Origin: JBOGGN01 sp050744165
GTDB taxonomy: Bacteria; Actinomycetota; Acidimicrobiia; Acidimicrobiales; Palsa-688
Assembly (NCBI GenBank): GCA_050744165.1
Contig: JBOGGN010000391.1
Location: 1 to 20,018, forward strand
DNA length: 20,018 nucleotides
Direction of reading: 5' to 3'
Of the stretch, positions 1 through 7,669 are shown piece after piece. The stretch's first letter is position 1; each line of letters opens with the position of its first letter. A program made the position numbers and the translations under genes. The notes beneath the pieces were generated by a model. That model worked only from the letters and a program-made list of their open reading frames with translations. It had not been told where the DNA came from and did no database searches.

Positions 1-87
1 GGCCGGCTATCCATGGCGCCCGCGATCAGGTGCCACCAGTCGTCGTCGCCCTATTTGGCGCCCTCGCCGGAACTGGTGCCAAAATTC

Positions 88-101
88 CGCGTGATCACGC
101 G
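88..101. promoter_or_regulatory. 14-bp perfect palindrome just past recN stop
   Basis: CGCGTGATCACGCG is a perfect palindrome ending one base before the recN stop codon on the minus strand. Read as minus-strand RNA it could fold as a 5-bp stem (CGCGT/ACGCG) with a GATC loop, followed by GGAATTTTGG. It may be a weak terminator or a protein-binding dyad. The rest of positions 1-102 shows no supportable gene. Confidence 0.3.
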
Positions 102-102
102 C

Positions 103-1803
103 TCAAGCGCCACCAGTTCGGAGTGAGCGACCTACGACGGCCAGAAGCTCCTCCGCGTGGCGACGGGCAGTTTCACTCCCGGGTTGGCCCGAGAGCATGC
201 GGGACAGTTCGACCACCCGGTCGGCGTCGTCGAGAACGCGGATCGATGCCACGGTCCGGCCATCCACCTCGTCCTTGGTGACCGCGATCTGTTGATCTGC
301 GAAGGCGGCCACCTGTGGCAGGTGGGTGACGACCAGAACCTGGTAGCGATCGGCGAGGTCGGCGAGCGCCCGACCGACCGACAGAGCCGCCTCCCCGCCG
401 ATTCCTGCATCGACCTCGTCGAACACCAGTGTCTGGCGGACTTCTCGGTCATCGCGGCTGACGGCGTTGTCCTCGCCGAGCAGGCCCGTGCCGGCCGGTC
501 CCGGGCGGTCGTCGTCGCCGAGCAGGCCCCTGCCGGCCGGTCCGAGGACGAGCCGCACCGCCAGCATGGTGCGAGCCAGTTCGCCACCGGAGGCAACCTT
601 GGCGAGGGGCCGGGCCGGTTCCCCCGGGTTGGCGGCCAGCAACCAGGTGACGTCGTCGCCTGCGGGACCGCCGCCGACGGCCACCTCGATCCTGGCGCCA
701 GGCAACGCCAGGGTGCGCAGCCGCTGCTGGATGGCTTTTGCCAGCCGCGGCGCAGCCGCCCGGCGTTGACGTCCGACCTCGGCTTCGGCGGCCACGAGGT
801 CCCGGGCGGCGTCGTCGCGCTCGTTCTCCAGATCGGCCGCCCGCTGCTCGAACCCGTCGAGTTCCGCCAGCCGGGCGGCTGCCGAAGCGCGGTAGGAGAT
901 CACGTCGTCCAGCGTCTCCCCGTACTTGCGCCGCATCTGGCGAAGGAGTTGGCGCCGTTGGCGGATCCCCTCGAGACGCTCCGGATCGTCCTCGAACTGC
1001 TCGACCATGCTCCGCAGCTCACTGGCGGTGTCCGCCAGGTCGATGGCGGCGGCCCGCAAACGCAGCTCGATGGCCGCCAAGGGAGCATGACCGGAGGCGT
1101 GAGCGATCGCCAGGGCCAAGGTGTCGGCGGCGCCGCCGTCGCTTGCCAACGACACCTCCATGGCCGACGCCGCGTCCCGGTGGGAAGCAAAGTTCGCCAG
1201 GCGTTCCTCCTCCTCGGAAAGCGCCGCGTCCTCGCCGCCATCGACAATCGTGGCACCGTCGATCTCCTCGACCTGGAAGCGCAGCATGTCCTGCTCTCGG
1301 GCCCGGCTGGCGGCGTCGCCGCCGAGAGCGCCAAGAGCGTCGGTCGCGACCCGGAGCCGACGCCGAGCGTGTGTTATCGGCGACAGATCGATGCGTCCGA
1401 AGGCGTCCAGCCCAGCTCGCTGCGCCGCAGGTGACAAAAGGGACTGGTGGCTGTGTTGGCCGTGAAGGTCGACCAACGGGCCGGCGCATGTCCCGAGCCC
1501 CGACAGGGGTGACATACGGCCATCGACATAGGCCCGCGACCGGCCCTCGACTGGCACGACCCGGGATAGGACGAGGTCGTCGTCGCCAACAGCTCGCACG
1601 AAGCGAGCCTCGATGACGGCTTCGGCGGCACCGGCTCGGACCAAGACAGGGTCCGCCCGCGCCCCGAGGAGGAGCTCGATGGCTTCGACGACGAGGGTTT
1701 TTCCAGCCCCAGTTTCTCCGGTAAGAGCGATCATCCCAGGACCGAAAACCACCCGCAGGTCGGCGATGACCCCGAGGTGGCTGACCCGAAGCTCGGCCAG
1801 CAT
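103..1803 (-). CDS. recN: DNA repair protein RecN (SMC-like ATPase)
   Basis: RecN is a cytoplasmic SMC-family ATPase that acts early in double-strand break repair. The 566-residue product is of normal family length. The Walker A motif GETGAGKT lies at residues 29-36. A long coiled-coil-rich middle follows, then the ABC signature ASGGELART, the Walker B region TLVFDEVDAGIGG and the H-motif VTHLPQVAAFAD. The start MLAELRVSHLG was chosen because the recognisable RecN N-terminus begins there; a minus-strand GGAG at 1812-1809 precedes it, and the ATG shares its A with the nadK stop (TGATG). Continuing upstream in frame would only add residues overlapping nadK. It is the last gene of the tlyA-nadK-recN block common in actinobacteria. 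Just before the Walker B region a 14-residue segment is duplicated in tandem (GPAGRGLLGDDDRP / GPAGTGLLGEDNAV), an insertion that is not typical of the family. Confidence 0.96.
   Translation of the reverse strand: MLAELRVSHLGVIADLRVVFGPGMIALTGETGAGKTLVVEAIELLLGARADPVLVRAGAAEAVIEARFVRAVGDDDLVLSRVVPVEGRSRAYVDGRMSPLSGLGTCAGPLVDLHGQHSHQSLLSPAAQRAGLDAFGRIDLSPITHARRRLRVATDALGALGGDAASRAREQDMLRFQVEEIDGATIVDGGEDAALSEEEERLANFASHRDAASAMEVSLASDGGAADTLALAIAHASGHAPLAAIELRLRAAAIDLADTASELRSMVEQFEDDPERLEGIRQRRQLLRQMRRKYGETLDDVISYRASAAARLAELDGFEQRAADLENERDDAARDLVAAEAEVGRQRRAAAPRLAKAIQQRLRTLALPGARIEVAVGGGPAGDDVTWLLAANPGEPARPLAKVASGGELARTMLAVRLVLGPAGRGLLGDDDRPGPAGTGLLGEDNAVSRDDREVRQTLVFDEVDAGIGGEAALSVGRALADLADRYQVLVVTHLPQVAAFADQQIAVTKDEVDGRTVASIRVLDDADRVVELSRMLSGQPGSETARRHAEELLAVVGRSLRTGGA
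466..543. repeat. 42-bp-period tandem duplication inside recN
   Basis: Positions 466-501 and 508-543 match over 36 bases with three differences, at a 42-bp offset. The duplication is in frame and adds 14 residues to RecN in the loop between the ABC signature and the Walker B strand. Confidence 0.8.
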
Positions 1804-2663
1804 CAGCGCTCCGGCGAACCGAACTTGCGCTTCAGGACATGGTGGAAGTCCCGGCCCCCGAACTCGACGAACCGGGCGAAGTGGTCGCCCGCCCGGCAAT
1901 GCACAACGTCGCCGGTACCAAGGCACCCGACCCCTTGGCCGTCGACGACCAGCTCCACCCGGAGGTCGCCCACAACCTCGAAGGTGATGTCCTCGTCCTC
2001 GGCCAGCACCAGGGACCGGTCGAAGAGCATGTGGGCCGCAACTGGGGTCAGGAGCAGGACGCGGGTGCCGGGCGAGGCGATCGGGCCACGGGCAGACAGG
2101 TTGTAGGCGGTGGAGCCGGTCGGGGTAGCCACGATCATCGAGTCGGCGGTGTAGACGAGAAACGGCGTCCCGCTCAGGGACACCGCCAGCCGCACGGTGT
2201 GGCCGGCTGTGGTGCGTTGCAGGACCACGTCGTTGAGGGCGGTCATGATCCGCGGATCGCCTCCGGTCGACAACCGGGTTTCGACCGCCAGGGTCATGCG
2301 CTCCTCGATGCGGTATTCCCCCACCAGAAAGCGGGCCAAGGCCTGAGGCAGCTCCTCGGGGGTGACTTCGGTGAGAAAGCCCAGGTGGCCGACGTTGACA
2401 CCGAGCACCGGGATGCCGAGTGGGAGCACGAGATCGACGACCCGCAACATGGTGCCGTCGCCACCAAGGCTCACCGCCAGGTCGAGGCCGATCGCCCGCT
2501 GCCGGCGATGCGGGTCGAGGTCGGCCGACGTGCCCGCGGTCGCCGCCTCGTCAAGCAGAATCCGGGCTTGGTGGCCCTGGCCGATGAGCCAGTCCGCGGT
2601 CGCTTCGGCCAGGCGGACGGCAGATGGCCGGCCGGGGTGAGGGATGACGCCGATGGTGGCCAT
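1803..2663 (-). CDS. nadK: NAD kinase
   Basis: ATP- or polyphosphate-dependent NAD kinase makes NADP(H) from NAD(H) in the cytoplasm. The 286-residue product has the family's GGDGTML motif (residues 67-73), NVGHLGFLTE shortly after, TALNDVVLQR (the NAD-binding NE/ND motif) and a C-terminal all-beta domain with DGQGVGCLGTGD. The chosen ATG overlaps the tlyA stop by one base (TAATG), and the stop overlaps recN's ATG by one base, so the three genes are almost certainly co-transcribed and translationally coupled. An in-frame extension upstream of this ATG lies inside tlyA and looks unlike NAD kinase. No strong Shine-Dalgarno is visible, which fits coupling by termination-reinitiation. Confidence 0.95.
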   Translation of the reverse strand: MATIGVIPHPGRPSAVRLAEATADWLIGQGHQARILLDEAATAGTSADLDPHRRQRAIGLDLAVSLGGDGTMLRVVDLVLPLGIPVLGVNVGHLGFLTEVTPEELPQALARFLVGEYRIEERMTLAVETRLSTGGDPRIMTALNDVVLQRTTAGHTVRLAVSLSGTPFLVYTADSMIVATPTGSTAYNLSARGPIASPGTRVLLLTPVAAHMLFDRSLVLAEDEDITFEVVGDLRVELVVDGQGVGCLGTGDVVHCRAGDHFARFVEFGGRDFHHVLKRKFGSPER

Positions 2664-3514
2664 TACCCGAGTTCCATGCCGTGCCGGGCCGCGGCCTCGG
2701 CCACCACCCTTGCCACCGCTGCCGGCAGCCGCCCCCCACCGGCCTCGGCGCCCGAATCGGCATCGACCGAATGGGCCAAGAAGTAGGCAAGGAATTCGAC
2801 GTTGCCGTCGGCTCCGGTCACCGGAGAGACCATGAGTCCCATCATCGCGGCTTGGTGGCGTTCCAGCGCGCCAAGCACCCGGAGAAGGGCGTGGGACCAC
2901 ACGGCCGGATCACGGATCACACCTTTGCCCCGGGAGACCTCGGAGCGGCCGGCCTCGAACTGCGGCTTGACCAGGAAGACGGCGGCGGCCCCTTCCGCGG
3001 CGACGGGGCCGAGCACCACCGGTGCCACCGTCCGCAAAGAGATGAACGACAGGTCGGCCACCACGACATGGAAGGGCCGGCCGCCAAGTTGCTCGAGAGT
3101 GGCGTAACGGATGTTGGTCCGTTCCAGCGAGTGAACGCGCCGGTCGGCCGCCAGTCGGGAGTGGAGTTGACCTCGACCGACGTCGACGGCGGTGACCGAG
3201 GACGCTCTCCGCTGCAGCAGGCAGTCGGTAAAGCCCCCAGTGGATGCGCCGGCGTCGAGCGCCCGAAGACCGGCCACCTCGATGTCGAAGCGGTCCAGCG
3301 CCGCGTCCAGCTTCTGGCCGCCTCGGCTAACGAAGCGCTGCTCGGTCGCCAGCACGGTCACCGCGTCAGCCGGGCTGACCAGCCGGGCTGGCTTGTCGGC
3401 GAGGGCGCCGCCGACCAACACGGTGCCGGCCGCCACCGCGGCTTGCGCCTGTTCGCGACTGTCGACCAAGCCACGGCGCACCAGTTCCAGGTCCAGCCGC
3501 CGCCGGACGCTCAC
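2663..3514 (-). CDS. tlyA: TlyA family 16S/23S rRNA 2'-O-methyltransferase
   Basis: TlyA methylates ribose 2'-OH groups (C1409 of 16S and C1920 of 23S rRNA in mycobacteria) and sensitises ribosomes to capreomycin; it was historically called a hemolysin. The 283-residue protein has an N-terminal S4 RNA-binding domain (about residues 1-60, beginning RRRLDLELVRRGLVDSREQA) joined through RFVSRGGQKLDAAL to an FtsJ/RrmJ-type Rossmann methyltransferase with the SAM-binding motif DAGASTGGFTD (residues 87-97). The start is GTG at 3514, 21 bases after the stop of the histone-like gene, with no clear Shine-Dalgarno. Family length is about 270 residues, so the gene looks complete. The exact target nucleotides in this organism are inferred from homologs. 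Confidence 0.94.
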   Translation of the reverse strand: MSVRRRLDLELVRRGLVDSREQAQAAVAAGTVLVGGALADKPARLVSPADAVTVLATEQRFVSRGGQKLDAALDRFDIEVAGLRALDAGASTGGFTDCLLQRRASSVTAVDVGRGQLHSRLAADRRVHSLERTNIRYATLEQLGGRPFHVVVADLSFISLRTVAPVVLGPVAAEGAAAVFLVKPQFEAGRSEVSRGKGVIRDPAVWSHALLRVLGALERHQAAMMGLMVSPVTGADGNVEFLAYFLAHSVDADSGAEAGGGRLPAAVARVVAEAAARHGMELG

Positions 3515-3535
3515 CGCAGCCGAGGGCCCACGGCC

Positions 3536-4378
3536 TCAGGGCGTGGCGGTGGTGTCGTCGCTTCCCGGGGTCTCGGATGGTTGGGAATCCGAGAGCGTTG
3601 CGGACGACCTGGCGGCCGCCTCTTTTGACGGCGCTTTCTTGGTGGGCGCCTTTTTGGCCTGAGCACTTTTGGCCCGGGCACTCTTGGCCGAAGCGCCCTT
3701 GGCCGGAGCACTTTTGGCCGAAGCGCCCTTGGCCGAAGCGCCCTTGGCCGTGCTCTCGCTGCTGGGCAAGTCGGCGACCCCGTCTTGTGGGACGGCCTGC
3801 TTCGCGGTCGCCCTTTTAGCCGCCTTCTTCGCCGGTGGTTTGGTCACCATCGACGGTTCGGTCGCTGCCGCCTCGGCGGCTGCCTTCTTGGCCGGAGCCT
3901 TACGGGCGGCGGCCTTCTTCACCGGAGCCTGTGTGGCCGGGGCCTTGGTGGCTGGGGCCTTGGTGGCTGGGGCCTTGGTGGCCGGGGCCTTGGTGGCCGG
4001 GGCCTTTTTCTCCGAGGCCAAGGGCGAAGGGGCCTCCGAAGGTTCGTCGTGAGCTGTGCCGGCCGCCTCGGACTTCGGCCTCGTCGTGGTATCGGTGAGA
4101 GCGTCGACCCGCCCCTCCAAGGTTCGAACGTCGTTGCGCAGGGCAGCGGTCAGCATGTCGATCTGGGTCGCAACTTCCTTCCGGACAAGCGCCAGGAGAT
4201 GTTCGGTATTGCGACGGCTGCGTTCGAGCATTTCCTCGACTTGGCTTTGCAACTGGTTGCGCTGGCTCTCGCCCGCCCGGAGTAACTCCTTAGCCATTTG
4301 CTCGGCGCGCTTTTTCGTCATGGCGCCAAACGAAAGCCCGGCATCGAGGTAGCGCTTCAGCGGATCCCCCTGCGGCAT
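3536..4378 (-). CDS. phasin/histone-H1-like protein with Lys-Ala-Pro repeat tail
   Basis: This 280-residue protein has two parts. Residues 1 to about 95 are helical and charged (KRAEQMAKELLRAGESQRN, then a QVEEMLERSRRNTEHLLALV-type heptad pattern), resembling phasin-like or PhaF-type coiled coils. The remainder is low-complexity and basic, built from five-residue units such as APATK (about five in a row) and AKGAS/AKSAP. Such tails bind DNA in histone H1-like and mycobacterial HupB-like proteins, so a nucleoid or granule-associated role is possible, but that is inference. The ATG at 4378 lies 7 nt after a minus-strand TACCCT box, implying leaderless transcription; a longer in-frame extension upstream crosses an intergenic spacer and the phosphatase gene in another frame and was rejected. 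It lies between the phosphatase and tlyA. Tail length probably varies between strains. Confidence 0.8.
   Translation of the reverse strand: MPQGDPLKRYLDAGLSFGAMTKKRAEQMAKELLRAGESQRNQLQSQVEEMLERSRRNTEHLLALVRKEVATQIDMLTAALRNDVRTLEGRVDALTDTTTRPKSEAAGTAHDEPSEAPSPLASEKKAPATKAPATKAPATKAPATKAPATQAPVKKAAARKAPAKKAAAEAAATEPSMVTKPPAKKAAKRATAKQAVPQDGVADLPSSESTAKGASAKGASAKSAPAKGASAKSARAKSAQAKKAPTKKAPSKEAAARSSATLSDSQPSETPGSDDTTATP
3939..4010. repeat. 15-bp tandem repeats encoding APATK units
   Basis: Plus-strand unit GGGGCCTTGGTGGCT/C begins at 3939, 3954, 3969 and 3984, with a partial unit at 3999. Each unit encodes five residues of the basic tail on the minus strand. A second, more diverged array of 5-residue units lies at about 3660-3750. 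Confidence 0.9.
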
Positions 4379-4385
4379 CACTACC

Positions 4386-4391
4386 AGGGTA
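4386..4391 (-). promoter_or_regulatory. -10 box (TACCCT), leaderless promoter of the histone-like gene
   Basis: On the minus strand TACCCT is followed by a 7-nt spacer and then ATG at 4378. This places the expected transcription start at or next to the start codon. No Shine-Dalgarno is present. It suggests an internal promoter within the operon. Confidence 0.5.
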
Positions 4392-4461
4392 CTGCCGTGC
4401 AACCCGCCGGTTAGCGATGGCGGCCCAACAGGCACAACAGCTGGGGCTTGGGGGCGGCGAC

Positions 4462-4505
4462 GCACGCCAGGCACGACGCCAGGCACGACGCCAGCACGAC
4501 GCCAG
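4462..4505. repeat. 12-bp tandem repeat in the spacer between phosphatase and histone-like gene
   Basis: GCACGACGCCAG occurs at 4471-4482 and 4483-4494, with truncated copies at 4462-4470 and 4495-4505. It occupies part of the 146-bp non-coding spacer. No function is apparent; it looks like replication slippage. Confidence 0.8.
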
Positions 4506-4524
4506 ACGGTCGACAGCTTGGGTC

Positions 4525-5274
4525 CTAGTGCAGGATCGCGTCGACGATGGCGGCCAGGTCTTCCCCGACGACGTCGGGGCGCGGTTCGACGGGGAGATCC
4601 TCGGACCGGGTCACGCCGGAAAGCACCAAAGCGAACACTGAGGAGGTCAGCTGGGCGAAGATGCCATCGGTCTCCGGTCGGTCTCCGACACTGACTTCGA
4701 CCGGCCCGACCCGCTCGGCGACCAATGCCGCCGCTTGCTCCGACGGCTTGCCGGCCACCACGGGCTCGGTGCCCGATGCCACGCGGAGAAAGGCCACGAT
4801 GGCGCCGGCGCCCGGTTCGGGCCCGTTCGGTGTCGGCATGGTGGCGTCGGTGTTGGTGGCGATGAAGCGGGCTCCGGTGCGAATGGCGGCTGCGAACGCG
4901 GCCAACTGCTCGTAGGACAGCTCGGTGGTACGCCCCACGACGACGGCCTGAGGTCGATCGGTCGCGGCCACAACCTCCACGCCGCGCGCCGCCAGGGCTT
5001 CGGGAATACCGGGACCGCCGAGGAACGCGGCGGTGGATCCCTCCTCCACGAGGGCGGCGGCGGCTTGGGCTGAGCTCAGAATCTCCTCGGGGGCGGCCAC
5101 GACCCCGCCCTTCGCCAAGGCGTTCACGTGGTCGGCAATGGTCGGCCCGGAATTGTTGGTGAAGAACACGACGTGCTGTCCGCGGGACCGCAATCGCTCG
5201 ACTGCCCCGGCTGAACCCGGCAGGGGCTTCCCACTCAGCCACAGGACGCCATCGAGATCGAGCAGCCATGTCAT
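4525..5274 (-). CDS. HAD-superfamily class IIA hydrolase (NagD-like phosphatase)
   Basis: This 249-residue cytoplasmic phosphatase belongs to the NagD/4-nitrophenylphosphatase group. Motif I is DLDGVLW (Asp6 nucleophile, Asp8 acid/base), motif II is TNNSG (residues 39-43), the motif III lysine is in GKPSEQ (Lys176), and motif IV is VGDRPETDG (Asp198, Asp203). A C2-type cap lies between motifs II and III. Family members dephosphorylate sugar phosphates, nucleotides or glycolytic by-products; the substrate cannot be read from sequence. The ATG at 5274 gives the canonical N-terminus; an upstream in-frame ATG would add 28 residues without HAD features. It heads the minus-strand cluster and diverges from the DUF1015 gene across a 127-bp spacer in which no convincing promoter was found. 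The usual motif IV reads GDRLDTD, so the proline here is a small departure. Confidence 0.9.
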   Translation of the reverse strand: MTWLLDLDGVLWLSGKPLPGSAGAVERLRSRGQHVVFFTNNSGPTIADHVNALAKGGVVAAPEEILSSAQAAAALVEEGSTAAFLGGPGIPEALAARGVEVVAATDRPQAVVVGRTTELSYEQLAAFAAAIRTGARFIATNTDATMPTPNGPEPGAGAIVAFLRVASGTEPVVAGKPSEQAAALVAERVGPVEVSVGDRPETDGIFAQLTSSVFALVLSGVTRSEDLPVEPRPDVVGEDLAAIVDAILH

Positions 5275-5401
5275 AGGCGCCTGAGTCTGCCAGGCCTGTG
5301 GTGGCGACCCCAGGGACCCCGTTGGCTGCCATCCACTCCGCAGACGCGTGATATTCACCGTTGGGGTTGCCGGGACCGCCGGGCGCTTGGTACGCAGGAG
5401 T

Positions 5402-6628
5402 GTGCCCCGTTTCGATCCCTTCCCAGGACTGCGCTACGACCCCGATCGGGTGCCCCTGGCCGAGGTCGTGGCTCCCCCCTATGACGTCATCGCGCCCGCC
5501 GAGCGCGCTCGCCTCCAGGCGCGGTCCCCGTACAACTCAGTCCGTATTGAGTTGCCTGACCCCGAGTCCGACCTCGACCCGTACCAGGCCGCCTCCCACC
5601 GGGTGGCCGCCTGGCGAGCCGAGGGGTTGCTCCGCTCGGACTCCGAACCCCGTTTCTACGGCTACCGCATGGGCTACGACGATGGCTCCGGCCGACGCCG
5701 TCAAACGGTCGGCGTCATCGGCGCCCTCGGGCTCGAGGCGCCGGGCTCGGGCGGCATCTTCCCCCATGAGCGCACCACCCCGAAGGCCAAGAGCGACCGG
5801 CTCCAGCTCCTCCGGGCGACGGAGCTCAACACCTCCCCTATTTGGGTGCTATCGCTCGCCGGCGGCCTTTCGAAGCTCCTGGACCCGCCTGCCGATGCCG
5901 ACGAGGTCGTCGACGACGACGGAACGAGCCACCAGTTGTGGGCGATCTCGGACCCCTCCGAAATCCAGGCCATCGCAGGCGCCGTGTCCTCGGCACCGGT
6001 GGTCGTCGCCGATGGTCACCACCGCTTCGAGACGGCATTGACCGAGCAGGCTCACCGCCGGGCCTCGGCAGCCGGGACCGCGGGCGCCGGCGGCGGCGGC
6101 GGCGGCGCTGGGCCGTACGACCTGGTCATGACGCTCGTCGTCGAGCTGGTGGAGGACCAGCTCGACGTCCAGGCGATCCACCGGCTGGTGAGCGGCCTCC
6201 CGCGTGACTACGACCTGGTGCGTGGCCTGCGAGAGCACTTCGATATCGTTCCCGTACCCGCACGGGACGAGCCGCTGCCAGACCTGATGGCGAGGGACAG
6301 TTCGCTGGGGTTGATCACGCCGCGGGGTTGGTGGTTGTTGCGGGCCACCGAGGCGACCGAGGCCGCAGCGGGCCTCGATCTCGACGCCCGCCGACTCGAG
6401 GTGGCGCTCGCCACCGTGCCCCCCCACGACATCGTCTACCAGGTCGGCTGGCAGGCGGCGGTCGCCGCAGTCGCCGATGGGGTGGCGCAGGCCGCGATCA
6501 CCCTGCGACCGGTGTCGGTGGAGCAGATCGCGGCCACCGGGCAAGGCGGCGAGCGTATGCCCCCCAAGACGACCTACTTCTGGCCCAAGCCCCGGACCGG
6601 GTTCGTCTTCCGCGACTTGTCGGGGTGA
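5402..6628 (+). CDS. DUF1015 family protein
   Basis: The 408-residue product matches DUF1015 proteins, a widespread family of about 400 residues without a settled biochemical function. Signs are the N-terminal FDPFPGLRYDP and VVAPPYDVI segments, the PHERTTPKAKSDRL segment, and the hallmark DGHHRFETAL at residues 204-213. The start is uncertain: the GTG at 5402 gives the usual family N-terminus, but its AGGAG is only one base upstream; an in-frame GTG at 5348 is possible. A (GGC)6 run at 6089-6106 encodes a poly-glycine linker after the HHRFE motif. The stop overlaps the following methyltransferase start (GTGA), so the two are coupled. The invariant His pair and acidic residues suggest a metal or nucleotide site; that is inference. 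Confidence 0.88.
   Translation: MPRFDPFPGLRYDPDRVPLAEVVAPPYDVIAPAERARLQARSPYNSVRIELPDPESDLDPYQAASHRVAAWRAEGLLRSDSEPRFYGYRMGYDDGSGRRRQTVGVIGALGLEAPGSGGIFPHERTTPKAKSDRLQLLRATELNTSPIWVLSLAGGLSKLLDPPADADEVVDDDGTSHQLWAISDPSEIQAIAGAVSSAPVVVADGHHRFETALTEQAHRRASAAGTAGAGGGGGGAGPYDLVMTLVVELVEDQLDVQAIHRLVSGLPRDYDLVRGLREHFDIVPVPARDEPLPDLMARDSSLGLITPRGWWLLRATEATEAAAGLDLDARRLEVALATVPPHDIVYQVGWQAAVAAVADGVAQAAITLRPVSVEQIAATGQGGERMPPKTTYFWPKPRTGFVFRDLSG
6089..6106. repeat. (GGC)6 microsatellite in the DUF1015 gene
   Basis: Six consecutive GGC triplets encode part of a poly-glycine linker. Triplet runs of this sort are prone to in-frame length change. Confidence 0.8.
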
Positions 6629-7446
6629 ACCGGGCCCGGCCGGTCGGGCATGACGATCGGGACCAGCCGGTCGTACCCGACGCCGCGGCTCGTTACGACT
6701 GGGAGTGCCGCAACGTCCTGTACCGACGCCACCAGGACTTCGAGTACTGGCGGGACCTGGCTCGGGAAACCGGGGGACCGATCCTGGAGCTGGCGTGCGG
6801 CACCGGCCGCCTCACCGTCCCCTTGGCGGCTTCCGGGGTCGAAGTTGTCGGCCTCGACCACGACCCCGCCATGCTCTACGCGGCGCGCCGGGCAGCAGCT
6901 GATTGGTTTCGACGAGTGGCGCGCTTGTCCGCGGTCAGTGGGCCCGAGCAGGCGGTGGGTCTCGCGGCGGCCGCCCGTGATCCGCGTTGGGTCGCCGCCG
7001 ACATGCGCCATTTCGCCCTAGCTCGCCGCTTCGCGCTGGTGTTCGTGGCCTACAACAGCCTGCAGCTGCTGACGACACCCGGCGACATCGTGGCCTGCCT
7101 GCGGGAGGCCCGGTGCCACCTCGCACCTTCCGGCTTCGTCGCTGCCGAGGTCACCGACTTCCAAGTCGGCGGGGACGACGGAACCGACGCCGAGCCCATG
7201 CTTCTCGCCGACGCCGAGGGCATCCGGATGTGGGGCACCCTCGTGCACAACTTGGCCGACCGCACCTCGCTCTATCGGCGCCGCTTCGAAGGCGACGGCT
7301 GGACCGTTGACAGCGACCTGATGGTGCGATCACTCGATGGCGACGAGTTGGCCTCGCACTTGGCTGCAGCTGGCCTCACGCCTTGCCGGATCACAACCTC
7401 CGGACACACCATTCGGATGGTCGCAGTACCCTCCGCAGCCCACTAG
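6625..7446 (+). CDS. class I SAM-dependent methyltransferase
   Basis: The 273-residue product has a Rossmann methyltransferase fold of the Methyltransf_25/11 type. Motif I is ILELACGTGRLT (ELACGTG at residues 55-61), followed by the acidic end of strand 2 in VVGLDHDPAML, an ADMRHF motif and FVAYNSLQLL. The N-terminal part (RYDWECRNVLYRRHQDFEYW) resembles small-molecule methyltransferases, but no substrate can be named. The start is GTG at 6625, overlapping the DUF1015 stop by four bases (GTGA), which implies translational coupling and perhaps a shared process. No independent ribosome site is evident. Nothing looks truncated. Confidence 0.87.
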   Translation: MNRARPVGHDDRDQPVVPDAAARYDWECRNVLYRRHQDFEYWRDLARETGGPILELACGTGRLTVPLAASGVEVVGLDHDPAMLYAARRAAADWFRRVARLSAVSGPEQAVGLAAAARDPRWVAADMRHFALARRFALVFVAYNSLQLLTTPGDIVACLREARCHLAPSGFVAAEVTDFQVGGDDGTDAEPMLLADAEGIRMWGTLVHNLADRTSLYRRRFEGDGWTVDSDLMVRSLDGDELASHLAAAGLTPCRITTSGHTIRMVAVPSAAH

Positions 7447-7455
7447 CGAGCGGCG

Positions 7456-7512
7456 GGATGGCGGGTGGCGTCGTTGGCGGATGGCGCCGTTGGCGGATGG
7501 CGGTTGGCGCCG
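7456..7512. repeat. 16-bp-period tandem repeats in the spacer before the sedolisin gene
   Basis: GTTGGCGGATGGCG recurs at 7473 and 7489, flanked by degenerate copies (GGATGGCGGGTGGCG, then GTTGGCGCCG). It sits directly after the methyltransferase stop in a 227-bp gap. It could be slippage debris or part of a transcript structure. Confidence 0.6.
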
Positions 7513-7550
7513 TTTATCGGCGAGGACCCCGGCAGTCGAGAGACGCTCGT

Positions 7551-7572
7551 CTACTTCGGACCGAAGAAGTAG
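7551..7572 (+). promoter_or_regulatory. inverted repeat in the leader of the sedolisin gene
   Basis: CTACTTC (7551-7557) pairs with GAAGTAG (7566-7572) around GGACCGAA; a competing CTTCGG/CCGAAG pairing is also possible. It lies about 100 bp before the protease start. It may be an operator or part of a structured 5' leader. Confidence 0.4.
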
Positions 7573-7635
7573 CCGAAAGTACCTATCCCCGTATGTGGCC
7601 CCGTGGCCATCGTCATAGTGGTCGCAAATGCACTT

Positions 7636-7658
7636 GGGAACCGGTATTCGCCGGTCCC
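7636..7658 (+). promoter_or_regulatory. strong hairpin directly before the sedolisin ribosome binding site
   Basis: GGG-A-ACCGG (7636-7644), loop TATTCG and CCGGT-CCC (7651-7658) form eight pairs with one bulged A. The stem ends five bases before the Shine-Dalgarno, so it could influence translation. Confidence 0.45.
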
Positions 7659-7662
7659 CACC

Positions 7663-7669
7663 GGGAGGA
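7663..7669 (+). promoter_or_regulatory. ribosome binding site of the sedolisin gene
   Basis: GGGAGGA ends four bases before the ATG at 7674. This fixes the protein start at the signal peptide and excludes in-frame upstream starts. Confidence 0.8.

Noticed and set aside
1..87. Start of another gene at the left edge
   Set aside because: A minus-strand ATG at 14 leaves only a few codons before the edge and has no ribosome site, so it cannot be supported.
157..1434. Long plus-strand reading frame opposite recN
   Set aside because: It is a GC-codon-bias shadow of recN; the translation shows no recognisable domain. Similar long frames opposite nadK, tlyA and the deacetylase were dropped for the same reason.
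1804..1926. Longer recN start at 1926
   Set aside because: It would overlap nadK by 40 codons and add sequence unlike RecN; the internal ATG has the family N-terminus and a ribosome site.
4379..5332. N-terminal extension of the histone-like gene to 5332
   Set aside because: The extension is Arg/Gly-rich out-of-frame translation of the phosphatase gene and spacer, and the real start has a -10 box seven bases upstream.
5275..5401. Divergent promoter pair between the phosphatase and DUF1015 genes
   Set aside because: No TANNNT box at leaderless distance and no convincing -35/-10 pair could be found on either strand.
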